A program made the position numbers and the translations under genes. Below, piece by piece: positions 15,700 to 23,167 of a stretch of DNA of 35,242 bases (positions are counted from its first letter, which is position 1; each line of letters opens with the position of its first letter). The notes beneath the pieces were generated by a model, which was not told the origin of the DNA, did not search any database, and saw nothing but the letters and a program-made list of their open reading frames with translations. The stretch covers positions 1-35,242 of the forward strand of contig JAHHRQ010000013.1 of the NCBI GenBank assembly GCA_020025715.1, given 5' to 3'. The stretch is from Oscillospiraceae bacterium. GTDB lineage: Bacteria > Bacillota > Clostridia > Oscillospirales > Oscillospiraceae.

Positions 15700-17232
15700 T
15701 TATGATAGCTTTATTACAGCCACATCATCTATAACAGCCACGGAGCCTTTCTCAGGCCACGCGGGCATGTCCTTAACAAGGGGTGAATTTTCCAGTTCAC
15801 CCAGCTCACTCTCGCTTACCCCCTGATAGCCTATTCCGGCAATTTCCGTAAGGTATGCACCGCCGTGGGGGTGGTCGAAAATCAGGTTATCGCTGATCTG
15901 GTGAGCATTTACCATAATTTCCCCGGTCTTTTCCTGATTGAGAGAGGCAAGGGAAACCTCCTCTCCCCCGATTATCGCAAACTTTTCCACATTGCCCTCG
16001 TCAAGCTCATGTACTCTCGTTACGATTTCGGCGGCCATAGTCCGGGTGCGCTCTTCGCTCTTTTCCATTTCAAAGTAGCAGATGTTGGCGTTCACCGTAA
16101 ACTTAAAGGCCAGAACCGCAAACAGCAGAGCTGCCGCGGCGCGGGGAGTCTTTTTAAAATAATCCTGACTGAGTACAAGGGTGAAAATGTACACTATACT
16201 CAGGCTTTGCAGCATTACCATATGATAAGCCTCTGCATTTGCAGCAAAGTACCAGATAAAGGCAAATACGGGAGTTGCAATTATGCACAGGAGAAACAGC
16301 ACAAAATGTGCCCCTCTCTTATAAAGCTTTTCCTTTATTACCGCAGTTATAAGCACAGCTCCGGCAAGCAGCAGAAACAGCACATTTAAAGCGGCGTATA
16401 AAGTCCAGCCATATTCAAAGACGTTTCTGCCGAGGAAAAAGTTTGCAAGGCCTCTGGCAGTTTTTTTAACTGCACTTATTATCATTGCCACGAAGCCCAG
16501 CTTTTCCTGTCCCAGACTGTCAAGGCCAAGATAACTGCCCGCCTCAGCATTGCCGAAACGAAGGCACAGCTTCCATATTATATAGTAGGAAAGCAAACCC
16601 GCTCCGAATACAATAAACTGTTTTCCGATCCAGCGGTAATACTCCTTATTCTCCCGCTCATTCTTTAAAAGCTCCTGCATGAAATGAGCAACAGCCAGAA
16701 GCAGGGCAAATGAGACGTAAGCCTGATAAATGCCGCAGGAAAGGCAGATGCACAGTATTGCAATCAAAACATGCCCTTTCTTTCTGTCACCCACCATGGA
16801 AAAGCGGACGGTGAGCGCGGCAAGAAGCATGGAAAGCATATAGCCGTCGGCGGTAAATTCATAAAAGAAGGTGTTTGTTATGCTGGGAAAGCTTACAAGT
16901 ATAGCTCCCGCCAGAATAAGCACATGCTTGCTTTTAATATTGAATATATCTGCAATTACGGCCCCTGTCAATCCTGCATATACTAAAGACAGAATTCCGT
17001 TAAGCCATGGAAGGTCATAGTATGAACTTATACCGCAGGCGGGCATTAAAAACCAGCGCCCGGAGGAGCTCATATTCATTTTTGAATAGATACTGAAAAG
17101 AGAGTCGTGGTTAAGCAGGGTGTTTGTGAATTTATACATGTGAGCCATAAGACCCACGATGATAACCGTCCAGAATGCGGTTTTCCACTGAGGCTTGATG
17201 CGCTCACCCAGCTTCTCTGCGTAATCTGTCAT
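15700..17232 (-). CDS. GtrII-like membrane glucosyltransferase
   Basis: A 510-residue polytopic protein with about ten membrane helices and a soluble C-terminal domain of some 110 residues. After helix 1 it carries NHDSLF (Asp43) and SSSGRWF (58-61), the conserved external loop of the Glucos_trans_II (GtrII) family, then NGILSLVYAGLTG and FFYEFTADGYM. GtrII proteins transfer glucose from undecaprenyl-phosphate glucose onto surface polysaccharide; the best known modify Shigella O-antigen. Here the acceptor would be a Gram-positive wall glycan. The donor lipid could come from either GT2 enzyme in the window. AAGGAG precedes the ATG at 17232. It is the first gene of a unit whose next two genes are metal GTPases, an unexpected companion set. 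Confidence 0.82.
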   Translation of the reverse strand: MTDYAEKLGERIKPQWKTAFWTVIIVGLMAHMYKFTNTLLNHDSLFSIYSKMNMSSSGRWFLMPACGISSYYDLPWLNGILSLVYAGLTGAVIADIFNIKSKHVLILAGAILVSFPSITNTFFYEFTADGYMLSMLLAALTVRFSMVGDRKKGHVLIAILCICLSCGIYQAYVSFALLLAVAHFMQELLKNERENKEYYRWIGKQFIVFGAGLLSYYIIWKLCLRFGNAEAGSYLGLDSLGQEKLGFVAMIISAVKKTARGLANFFLGRNVFEYGWTLYAALNVLFLLLAGAVLITAVIKEKLYKRGAHFVLFLLCIIATPVFAFIWYFAANAEAYHMVMLQSLSIVYIFTLVLSQDYFKKTPRAAAALLFAVLAFKFTVNANICYFEMEKSEERTRTMAAEIVTRVHELDEGNVEKFAIIGGEEVSLASLNQEKTGEIMVNAHQISDNLIFDHPHGGAYLTEIAGIGYQGVSESELGELENSPLVKDMPAWPEKGSVAVIDDVAVIKLS

Positions 17233-17262
17233 TTCTCCACTCCTTAAAGTTCATATTATTTG

Positions 17263-17291
17263 ATTATATCACCTGTAAGCCTTCCATGCAA
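17263..17291 (-). promoter_or_regulatory. Promoter of the GtrII-metal GTPase unit
   Basis: On minus, TTGCAT (17286-17291) and TATAAT (17263-17268) are 17 bases apart, 30 bases before the ATG at 17232. Confidence 0.78.
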
Positions 17292-17324
17292 TATTTTCTA
17301 AAAAGCTGTTACAGGCTGTTTTCC

Positions 17325-17353
17325 TTGCAAAGTATCGAACCTTGGGGTATACT
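17325..17353 (+). promoter_or_regulatory. Promoter of rmlA-rmlB
   Basis: TTGCAA (17325-17330) and TATACT (17348-17353) with a 17-base spacer. It is divergent from, and only about 35 bases away from, the minus-strand promoter of the GtrII gene. Confidence 0.72.
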
Positions 17354-17397
17354 AACTACGTGATTTGCGTATAAAAAAAGAAAACCGAGGTACAGAT

Positions 17398-18270
17398 ATG
17401 AAAGGTATTATTCTGGCCGGCGGTGCAGGAACCCGCCTTTACCCTATAACCCGTCCTATTTCCAAGCAGATTTTGCCTGTTTATGATAAACCCATGATAT
17501 ATTACCCCCTGTCAGTGCTTATGCTGGCAGGCATCCGTGAAATTCTCATCATCTCCACCCCCAGAGATATTCAGGCTTTCCGTGACCTATTAGGTGACGG
17601 CAGCGCACTGGGACTTCGTTTTGAATATGCCGTTCAGCCGGAACCCAAGGGTCTGGCAGAGGCTTTCATTATCGGAGAAGATTTTATAGGTGATGATAAC
17701 GTCTGTCTTATTCTCGGTGACAACATCTTCTACGGCGGCGGTATTACTCCCGACGTCCGCGAGGCTGCAAAGCTGGAAAAAGGCGCAGTAATTTTCGGCT
17801 ATGCCGTCCCCAATCCCAGAGCCTTCGGTGTGGTTGAGTTTGACGAAAACCACAATGTTCTCTCCATTGAGGAGAAGCCGGAGCACCCCAAATCAAACTA
17901 CGCCGTTCCCGGCTTATATTTCTACGACAATGACGTTGTGGAGATTGCAAAGAGCATTAAGCCCTCAAAGCGGGGAGAGCTTGAAATCACTGAGGTAAAC
18001 AACGAGTATCTCCGCCGGGGTGAACTGAAAGTAAACATCTTCGGCCGTGGTATGGCATGGCTTGATACAGGAACCCACGAGAGCCTTCTGGAGGCTGCAA
18101 ACTTTGTTTCCATTATCCAGAAGCGTCAGGGAATGTATGTGGCATGTATTGAAGAAATTGCCTATCGAATGGGCTATATTACAAAAGAGCAGCTCATTTC
18201 TCTTGCCCAGCCCCTTTTAAAAACTCAGTACGGAGAATACCTTATGCGCGTTTCGGAGGAAAAAATATGA
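17398..18270 (+). CDS. rmlA: Glucose-1-phosphate thymidylyltransferase RmlA
   Basis: RmlA joins dTTP and glucose 1-phosphate to give dTDP-glucose, the entry step to dTDP-rhamnose and other deoxysugars, in the cytoplasm. The 290-residue protein has the nucleotidyltransferase signature LAGGAGTRLYPIT (6-18), ISKQILPVYDKPM (catalytic Lys region), EPKGLAEAF and LGDNIFYG, and GMAWLDTGTHESLLEA near 220; length is normal for the family. The ATG at 17398 is chosen because it gives the standard MKGIILAGG start; a TTG 11 codons upstream would add a charged tail. The ribosome site (CCGAGG) is weak. It overlaps rmlB by four bases. Confidence 0.96.
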   Translation: MKGIILAGGAGTRLYPITRPISKQILPVYDKPMIYYPLSVLMLAGIREILIISTPRDIQAFRDLLGDGSALGLRFEYAVQPEPKGLAEAFIIGEDFIGDDNVCLILGDNIFYGGGITPDVREAAKLEKGAVIFGYAVPNPRAFGVVEFDENHNVLSIEEKPEHPKSNYAVPGLYFYDNDVVEIAKSIKPSKRGELEITEVNNEYLRRGELKVNIFGRGMAWLDTGTHESLLEAANFVSIIQKRQGMYVACIEEIAYRMGYITKEQLISLAQPLLKTQYGEYLMRVSEEKI

Positions 18271-19334
18271 AAAATGTACTTGTAACCGGCGGTGCCGGAT
18301 TTATAGGTTCAAACTTTGTCCATTACCTGCTTGAACAGAAGCAGGATATAGAGCATCTTGTCAATTTAGACTTACTTACATACGCCGGCAATCTTGAAAA
18401 CCTTATAAGCGTGCAGGATGATAAGCGCTATACTTTCGTCCACGGTGATATAAGAGACAGAGAGCTGGTAAACGAGCTTTTTGACAAATATAAGTTCGAT
18501 ACCGTTGTCCACTTTGCCGCTGAAAGCCATGTGGACAGAAGCATAGTTGAGCCGGAAATTTTCCTGACCACCAACATTGTAGGCTCCCACACTCTGCTGG
18601 AGGCTGCAAAGCGCCACTGGAATGTGGACCCGGACAACAAGTATTCAAGAGAATATCTCCCCGGAGTTAAATATCTTCAGGTTTCAACAGATGAAGTTTA
18701 CGGTGCGCTGGGAAAAACAGGCATGTTCACCGAAACTACCCCCATTTCCCCCAACTCTCCCTACTCCGCCTCCAAGGCAAGCGCAGATATGATAGTGAGA
18801 GCCTATTACCAGACCTACGGTATGCCGGTAAATATTACCCGCTGCTCCAATAACTACGGTCCCTATCAGTTCCCCGAAAAGCTTATTCCTCTTATGCTCC
18901 ACAACGCAAAGAACGATAAGCCCCTGCCTATTTACGGCGACGGTATGCAGATAAGAGACTGGCTCCATGTTAAAGACCACTGCTCCGCAATTCTCACGGT
19001 TCTCGAAAAGGGTGAGTACGGCGAGGTTTACAATATAGGCGGCAACAATGAGCGGGCTAATATTGAGATTGTAAAGCTCATTCTTTCCGTTCTGGGTAAG
19101 AGTGAGGATCTTATAACCTACGTTAAGGACAGACCCGGCCATGACCGCCGCTATGCAATAGACAACACCAAGATTACAACTCAGCTTGGCTGGGCTCCCT
19201 CCTACACCTTCAAGCAGGGCATGAGCGAAACCATAGAATGGTACCTGAAAAATCAGGGCTGGGTCGAGCGGATTGTAAGCGGAGATTACATGGATTATTA
19301 CAGCCGCATGTACGGAAATTCCAAAATAAGGTAA
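18267..19334 (+). CDS. rmlB: dTDP-glucose 4,6-dehydratase RmlB
   Basis: RmlB converts dTDP-glucose to dTDP-4-keto-6-deoxyglucose using bound NAD+. The 355-residue short-chain dehydrogenase fold shows the Rossmann motif TGGAGFIG (7-14), HFAAESHVDRS (82-92), the catalytic STDEVYG (140-146) and the YxxxK pair Y166/K170, then RCSNNYGPYQFPEKLIP, all diagnostic for RmlB. It is translationally coupled to rmlA (ATGA overlap) and has GGAGG just upstream. RmlC and RmlD, needed to finish dTDP-rhamnose, are not in this window. Confidence 0.97.
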   Translation: MKNVLVTGGAGFIGSNFVHYLLEQKQDIEHLVNLDLLTYAGNLENLISVQDDKRYTFVHGDIRDRELVNELFDKYKFDTVVHFAAESHVDRSIVEPEIFLTTNIVGSHTLLEAAKRHWNVDPDNKYSREYLPGVKYLQVSTDEVYGALGKTGMFTETTPISPNSPYSASKASADMIVRAYYQTYGMPVNITRCSNNYGPYQFPEKLIPLMLHNAKNDKPLPIYGDGMQIRDWLHVKDHCSAILTVLEKGEYGEVYNIGGNNERANIEIVKLILSVLGKSEDLITYVKDRPGHDRRYAIDNTKITTQLGWAPSYTFKQGMSETIEWYLKNQGWVERIVSGDYMDYYSRMYGNSKIR

Positions 19335-19356
19335 AAATTTCAAATTGGTTACAAAG

Positions 19357-19392
19357 TGCCGTGTCTGATCAGCTTTCAGCCACGGCATTTTT
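19357..19392 (+). terminator. Terminator after rmlB
   Basis: TGCCGTG (19357-19363) pairs with CACGGCA (19381-19387), with a further CTGA/TCAG inner pairing, followed by five T. Confidence 0.75.
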
Positions 19393-19630
19393 CCGCAATT
19401 TTACTAGATTTTATGCCGCTTTTTGGTGATTTGTCACCATTTGAAATAATTTTAAAAATATTCCATTTTAGGTCTTGCATTTTGTTTCTTTTTGTCGTAA
19501 TATTGTAACCGGAATAACCCTTGGTCTCTCTGTATTTTCTCGGTTTTTCCCGTGGGTATTCAGCCTTCCGGAAAACCGTTTCTGCGTTTTGGGTCAAAAA
19601 TTAAGTTTTATTAAGATTTGCCCCCGCCGG
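19393..19630. other. Non-coding spacer before the LysM gene
   Basis: About 240 AT-rich bases without a convincing gene. A minus-strand frame near 19376-19597 lacks a ribosome site and resembles no protein I know. TTAAGTTTTATTAAG at about 19602-19616 is an AT-rich element just upstream of the -35 box and could act as an UP-like sequence. Confidence 0.45.
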
Positions 19631-19659
19631 TAGACATACAGGGTGGCTTACGCTATAAT
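19631..19659 (+). promoter_or_regulatory. Strong promoter of the LysM/InlB-repeat gene
   Basis: TAGACA (19631-19636) and a perfect TATAAT (19654-19659) with 17 bases between. The predicted transcript begins near 19666, giving a leader of about 68 bases. Confidence 0.85.
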
Positions 19660-19665
19660 ATAACT

Positions 19666-19733
19666 GTGGCCGATTGCGTCACAAATCACAGGAAAAGTTC
19701 GGCTCGGAAAGGGCCGGTTAGGAGGATACACAA
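19666..19733 (+). other. Leader with two alternative short hairpins before the ribosome site
   Basis: CGGCTC (19700-19705) pairs with GGGCCG (19711-19716) around a GGAAA loop, four bases before GGAGG. The same central segment can instead pair with GGCCGA (19668-19673) at the leader's 5' end. The structures are mutually exclusive but only six pairs each. It does not match a riboswitch class I know. Confidence 0.35.
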
Positions 19734-21818
19734 ATGAAAAAACGGCTTTTAAGCACCTTGCTTGCAGTGTGCATGGTCGCGGCTCTGTTCTCAGGCTTAA
19801 CTGTAACAGCCTCCGCCGACAGCAACACTATTGAGCATAAGCTCGCAGCAGGAGAAACTGTCATAGGTGTCTGCCAGAAATTAGGTATTGACTTCTATGC
19901 AAACTATCGCTGGATCACCGAGACGAACAAGATCACCAACTACGGTAATCTTAAGGCAGGCAGAGTAATTATCCTGCCCAAGCCCGGCACCACTCCCGGT
20001 AAGCCCGCTGCTCCCTCTGCACCTGCTGCTCCCCCCGCAGGCGGCAATGTTACTCCCGGCGCAAACAACACTGCCTTAAAGCTTGCAGGCGATGACTACA
20101 TAAAGGGCTACTATGTACACCATGTAATGCAGCGCGGCGAGACTGTCGGAGGCATCTGCAGAAATCTGGGCGTTGATTTTTCTTCACATTCAGCTGAGAT
20201 TCAGAGAGTCAATAACATTAAGAACTTCAACCGCATTTTTGTAGGCCGTGTTATTAAAATTCCCGTAACCGCTCCTCCCACCTCCGGCTCCTTTACTGCA
20301 ATAGTTGCACATAAGGTGGTAAGAGGCGATGCAATGGTTAACATCTGCCGCAACTACGGCCTTGACTATAAGACTGCACTTCCTGAAATTCAGTCTCTTA
20401 ACAACCGCAAGGATAATTTCAGCAACATCAAAATAGGTCAGACAATCTTACTGCCCGTTATCACTACCGCAGTTCCCGGCGGTAATGTAGCTCCCGGCGG
20501 CAACGTAACTCCCGGTGGTAATGTAACTCCCGGCGGCAACGGCGGCGGTTCCTCCTCCGGCGGCAGCACTACTCCCTCCCAGCCTTCCAATCCTACTGAC
20601 GGCAAGACTTATAAGATCACAGCTCTTACCACCAACCACGGTTCTTACGAGGTTCAGGTAGACGGCAAGAAAGTTTCCGAGGCCAAGAGCGGTTCTACCG
20701 TTACCGTTAAGGCAACTCCCAACTGGGATCATCAGCTCGGCAACATCACCGTTACCAGCGGCGGCAAGAACATAGCTGTTAACGACGGTAAGTTCGTAAT
20801 GCCTACCGGCAACGTTAAGGTTTCTGTCTCCTTCGTATCCAAGGATGAATACAAGGTCATCAGAGACGTTACCAGCAACGGTCAGTTCAGCTGCCTTGTA
20901 AACGGTCAGGCTATTGATAAGGCTGCAGCAGGCCACAGAGTTACCGTTAAGGCTGAGCCTAAGTACGGTTATGAGCTTGACTCCGTTTCTGTCATCATTG
21001 ACAAAGAGCACGGAGTAGACGTAAACAAGAATGATTACAGCTTTGTTATGCCCGACAAGGATGTAACTGTTAGAGTTACCTTCAAGAGAGCTGAACAGCA
21101 CACCATTACCTCTGCCGACCCCGGTGCAGGCAGCTGCTACTTTGAAACCAGAATAAACGGTAAGGTAGTTGATAAGGCAAGCTCCGGTGAGACCATCAAT
21201 GTTGTTGCATTTCCCGATAAGGCTCACGGCTACAAGTTTGCAGGTACCACCGTTACTACTGCAAGCGGCAGAGAAATAAAGGTTGACCACGGCAAGTTCA
21301 TTATGCCCGAGGAAAATGTAACTGTAACTGTAAAGTTCAGCCAGAACGTTTACACCATTACCACCCAGCAGGGCAGCAACGGCTCTATAAGCCTTGATAA
21401 ATCAAATGCTTCCGCCGGTGATACCGTTAATGTAACTGTAAATCCCAAGGAAGGTTATGAGCTTGAGTCTATTACCGTAAACGGTAAAGCTATCAGCGGC
21501 ACCTCCTTTACCATGCCCAACGGCGACGCAACCGTAAGCGCAAGCTTCAAGGCTATCAGCTACAAAATCACAAACAACAGCGCAGCATCAAAGGTCAGTG
21601 TTGATAAGAGCTCTGCCACCATCGGAGAAACAGTAACTATCTCTGTTACCCCCGGCGAGAACGAGCAGGTCGAGACTGTATACATTTTCGATGAAAATAA
21701 TGTATACCTTGATTACAAGACTGTTTCCGCTAACAGCTCTTACTCCTTCGTAATGCCCGCAAAGAACATCGAAGTACAAATTTCCTTTAAAACTATTCCC
21801 GCTACTCCCGCTGAGTAA
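19734..21818 (+). CDS. Secreted LysM and InlB B-repeat-like surface protein
   Basis: A 694-residue exported protein. Residues 1-28 are a signal peptide (basic MKKR, hydrophobic core, ASA cleavage before D29). Three LysM-like domains follow at about 33-85, 122-175 and 187-240, each with a GETV/GDAM-x-ICxxxG start and an xxGxxxxLP end; LysM binds N-acetylglucosamine polymers, here most likely peptidoglycan. A Gly/Pro/Asn linker (PGGNVTPGGN repeats) leads to five beta-rich repeats (about 290-688) with YxI...G-x-V...FVMP...VxVSF patterns, matching divergent InlB B-repeats (Flg_new_2 type). There is no LPxTG, SLH or catalytic domain, so attachment is by LysM alone. Codon use is biased and uniform (GGC, AAG, GTT/GTA) and the promoter is strong, suggesting an abundant protein. 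Function in adhesion or wall structure is inferred. Confidence 0.9.
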   Translation: MKKRLLSTLLAVCMVAALFSGLTVTASADSNTIEHKLAAGETVIGVCQKLGIDFYANYRWITETNKITNYGNLKAGRVIILPKPGTTPGKPAAPSAPAAPPAGGNVTPGANNTALKLAGDDYIKGYYVHHVMQRGETVGGICRNLGVDFSSHSAEIQRVNNIKNFNRIFVGRVIKIPVTAPPTSGSFTAIVAHKVVRGDAMVNICRNYGLDYKTALPEIQSLNNRKDNFSNIKIGQTILLPVITTAVPGGNVAPGGNVTPGGNVTPGGNGGGSSSGGSTTPSQPSNPTDGKTYKITALTTNHGSYEVQVDGKKVSEAKSGSTVTVKATPNWDHQLGNITVTSGGKNIAVNDGKFVMPTGNVKVSVSFVSKDEYKVIRDVTSNGQFSCLVNGQAIDKAAAGHRVTVKAEPKYGYELDSVSVIIDKEHGVDVNKNDYSFVMPDKDVTVRVTFKRAEQHTITSADPGAGSCYFETRINGKVVDKASSGETINVVAFPDKAHGYKFAGTTVTTASGREIKVDHGKFIMPEENVTVTVKFSQNVYTITTQQGSNGSISLDKSNASAGDTVNVTVNPKEGYELESITVNGKAISGTSFTMPNGDATVSASFKAISYKITNNSAASKVSVDKSSATIGETVTISVTPGENEQVETVYIFDENNVYLDYKTVSANSSYSFVMPAKNIEVQISFKTIPATPAE

Positions 21819-21865
21819 TCGGGTATGTGTCTGAGTGAAATAATCACTCTTACTTAAACTGAATC

Positions 21866-21897
21866 AATCCCTCCCTATTCGGGGAGGGATTTTTTTA
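21866..21897 (+). terminator. Terminator of the LysM gene
   Basis: ATCCCTCCC (21867-21875) pairs with GGGAGGGAT (21882-21890), followed by seven T. The spacer 21898-22061 that follows holds no recognisable gene. Confidence 0.92.
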
Positions 21898-22061
21898 TTC
21901 TGTTTTTACCATGTTCTTCTTGCTGTTTTCATTTCAGCCCCGTCCTGCTTTCTATGCCGTTTACTCCCCCTCATAGCTTCACTCAATTACACGGGCCCCA
22001 CTTCCGGCTTTTTACACCCGCCACAGTGGTTTTAAAAGTTTTTCATAGCTCTCCTGCATAG

Positions 22062-22091
22062 TTGACTGGAAATATCAGAACATGATAAAAT
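22062..22091 (+). promoter_or_regulatory. Candidate promoter of the 22117 membrane protein
   Basis: TTGACT (22062-22067) and TAAAAT (22086-22091) with an 18-base spacer, 25 bases before the ATG. Confidence 0.6.
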
Positions 22092-22116
22092 ACACCAAAA
22101 AGGTTGGTGAACTTTT

Positions 22117-23103
22117 ATGGAATTTGAAAAATACGTGAAAAAGAGACAAATCTTTTTCGTTATAAACACAATAATCGCCATAGCAATTATGGTAGTTTCC
22201 GGGCTTAATATTTATGTTATCTCCCAGTCTGAGAATGACACGGCCGGAATTGTATTCGGCTATATCAGCTGCGTTTTCGGTCTGATTGCGCTGATTTTAG
22301 GCGCACTTCTGCCGAAGAAAGAAAAGGCTGTGTATATGTCAGACGGTATAAAGGTAACTGCGTCAGCACTGAACCTGCTGCTCAACGACCATATCACTTC
22401 CCCCTCAATTATGGGTCACAAGCCTCTGTACCGCTCATGGAATTTCCCCGGAATGGTGATACCGAGCATATTCAACATTATTTTCTGCGGTATGGGAATT
22501 TTTCTTGCCATTATTAACGGCTATTCCCCCGTTACCAATATAGCTATGGTTGCCCTCTGGGTGCTTCTGGATATATGCGCCGCTTTCTGGACATATTATG
22601 ACGTTATCTATACCGACATCAGCGAGGGCAGCAGCAAAACGCCCAAAGAGTGCGGCAAACGAGGTCTGCGGATGATAGGTAAAACCCTGCTTATTCTGGT
22701 TGTGGTTTTAGTTGTTGTCGGTGTTGTGGCTCACATCAGAACCATGAAAGACCATAAACCTCCCGTAGACACCAAGGGCATACAGCAGCAGATGGAAAGC
22801 GTTAAGGAAAAGGTCGATAATCTCAATCCCGACGACTTCTTTCCAAGAGAGGAATACGTCAGCGCCGCCGATGCGGTTATGGGGCTTAAAGCAAATTACG
22901 GCACCAATAAATACTACTACATTTTGCAGTACGGAGAGGACAACACATTAAACATTATCTCATGGACTGACACCTCAGATAAAATCTACATAGACTGCTA
23001 TGACTGCAGCGAGGACGGCAGTGTGGTGCGGGGCAAATCCTTTGTTTCAAGCTCCCTCACCAAAGCCGACGTTGAGGGCAAAGAGGACGGATTTGTAGAG
23101 TAA
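22117..23103 (+). CDS. Polytopic membrane protein, function unknown
   Basis: A 328-residue protein with five predicted membrane helices (about 12-34, 43-64, 113-134, 139-161 and 189-206) and a C-terminal soluble domain of some 120 residues that is probably outside. The soluble part begins with a short helix (GIQQQMESVKEKVDNL) and has a compact beta-rich region (NKYYYILQYGEDNTLNIISW...IYIDCYDCSEDG). I recognise no family. The ribosome site is poor (GGTTGGTG). It is a single gene between its own promoter and a shared terminator. Confidence 0.75.
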   Translation: MEFEKYVKKRQIFFVINTIIAIAIMVVSGLNIYVISQSENDTAGIVFGYISCVFGLIALILGALLPKKEKAVYMSDGIKVTASALNLLLNDHITSPSIMGHKPLYRSWNFPGMVIPSIFNIIFCGMGIFLAIINGYSPVTNIAMVALWVLLDICAAFWTYYDVIYTDISEGSSKTPKECGKRGLRMIGKTLLILVVVLVVVGVVAHIRTMKDHKPPVDTKGIQQQMESVKEKVDNLNPDDFFPREEYVSAADAVMGLKANYGTNKYYYILQYGEDNTLNIISWTDTSDKIYIDCYDCSEDGSVVRGKSFVSSSLTKADVEGKEDGFVE

Positions 23104-23122
23104 AATTAAAAAGTAAAAAAAT

Positions 23123-23151
23123 CAGGCGGTACTGAATTACAGTACCGCCTG
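23123..23151. terminator. Bidirectional terminator between convergent genes
   Basis: A 12-bp perfect stem (23123-23134 with 23140-23151) and five-base loop. TTCTTATTT follows on plus and a T run on minus, so it can end both the 22117 gene and metG. Confidence 0.9.
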
Positions 23152-23167
23152 TTCTTATTTAATTTAA

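Noticed and set aside
19666..19733. Known riboswitch (c-di-GMP, SAM, preQ1) in the LysM leader
   Set aside because: Too short and lacking the conserved cores of these classes; only simple hairpins are seen.
20461..20560. Repeated PGGNVTP-coding DNA as a mobile or regulatory repeat
   Set aside because: It is a low-complexity Gly/Pro/Asn linker in the LysM protein, in frame and with domains on both sides.
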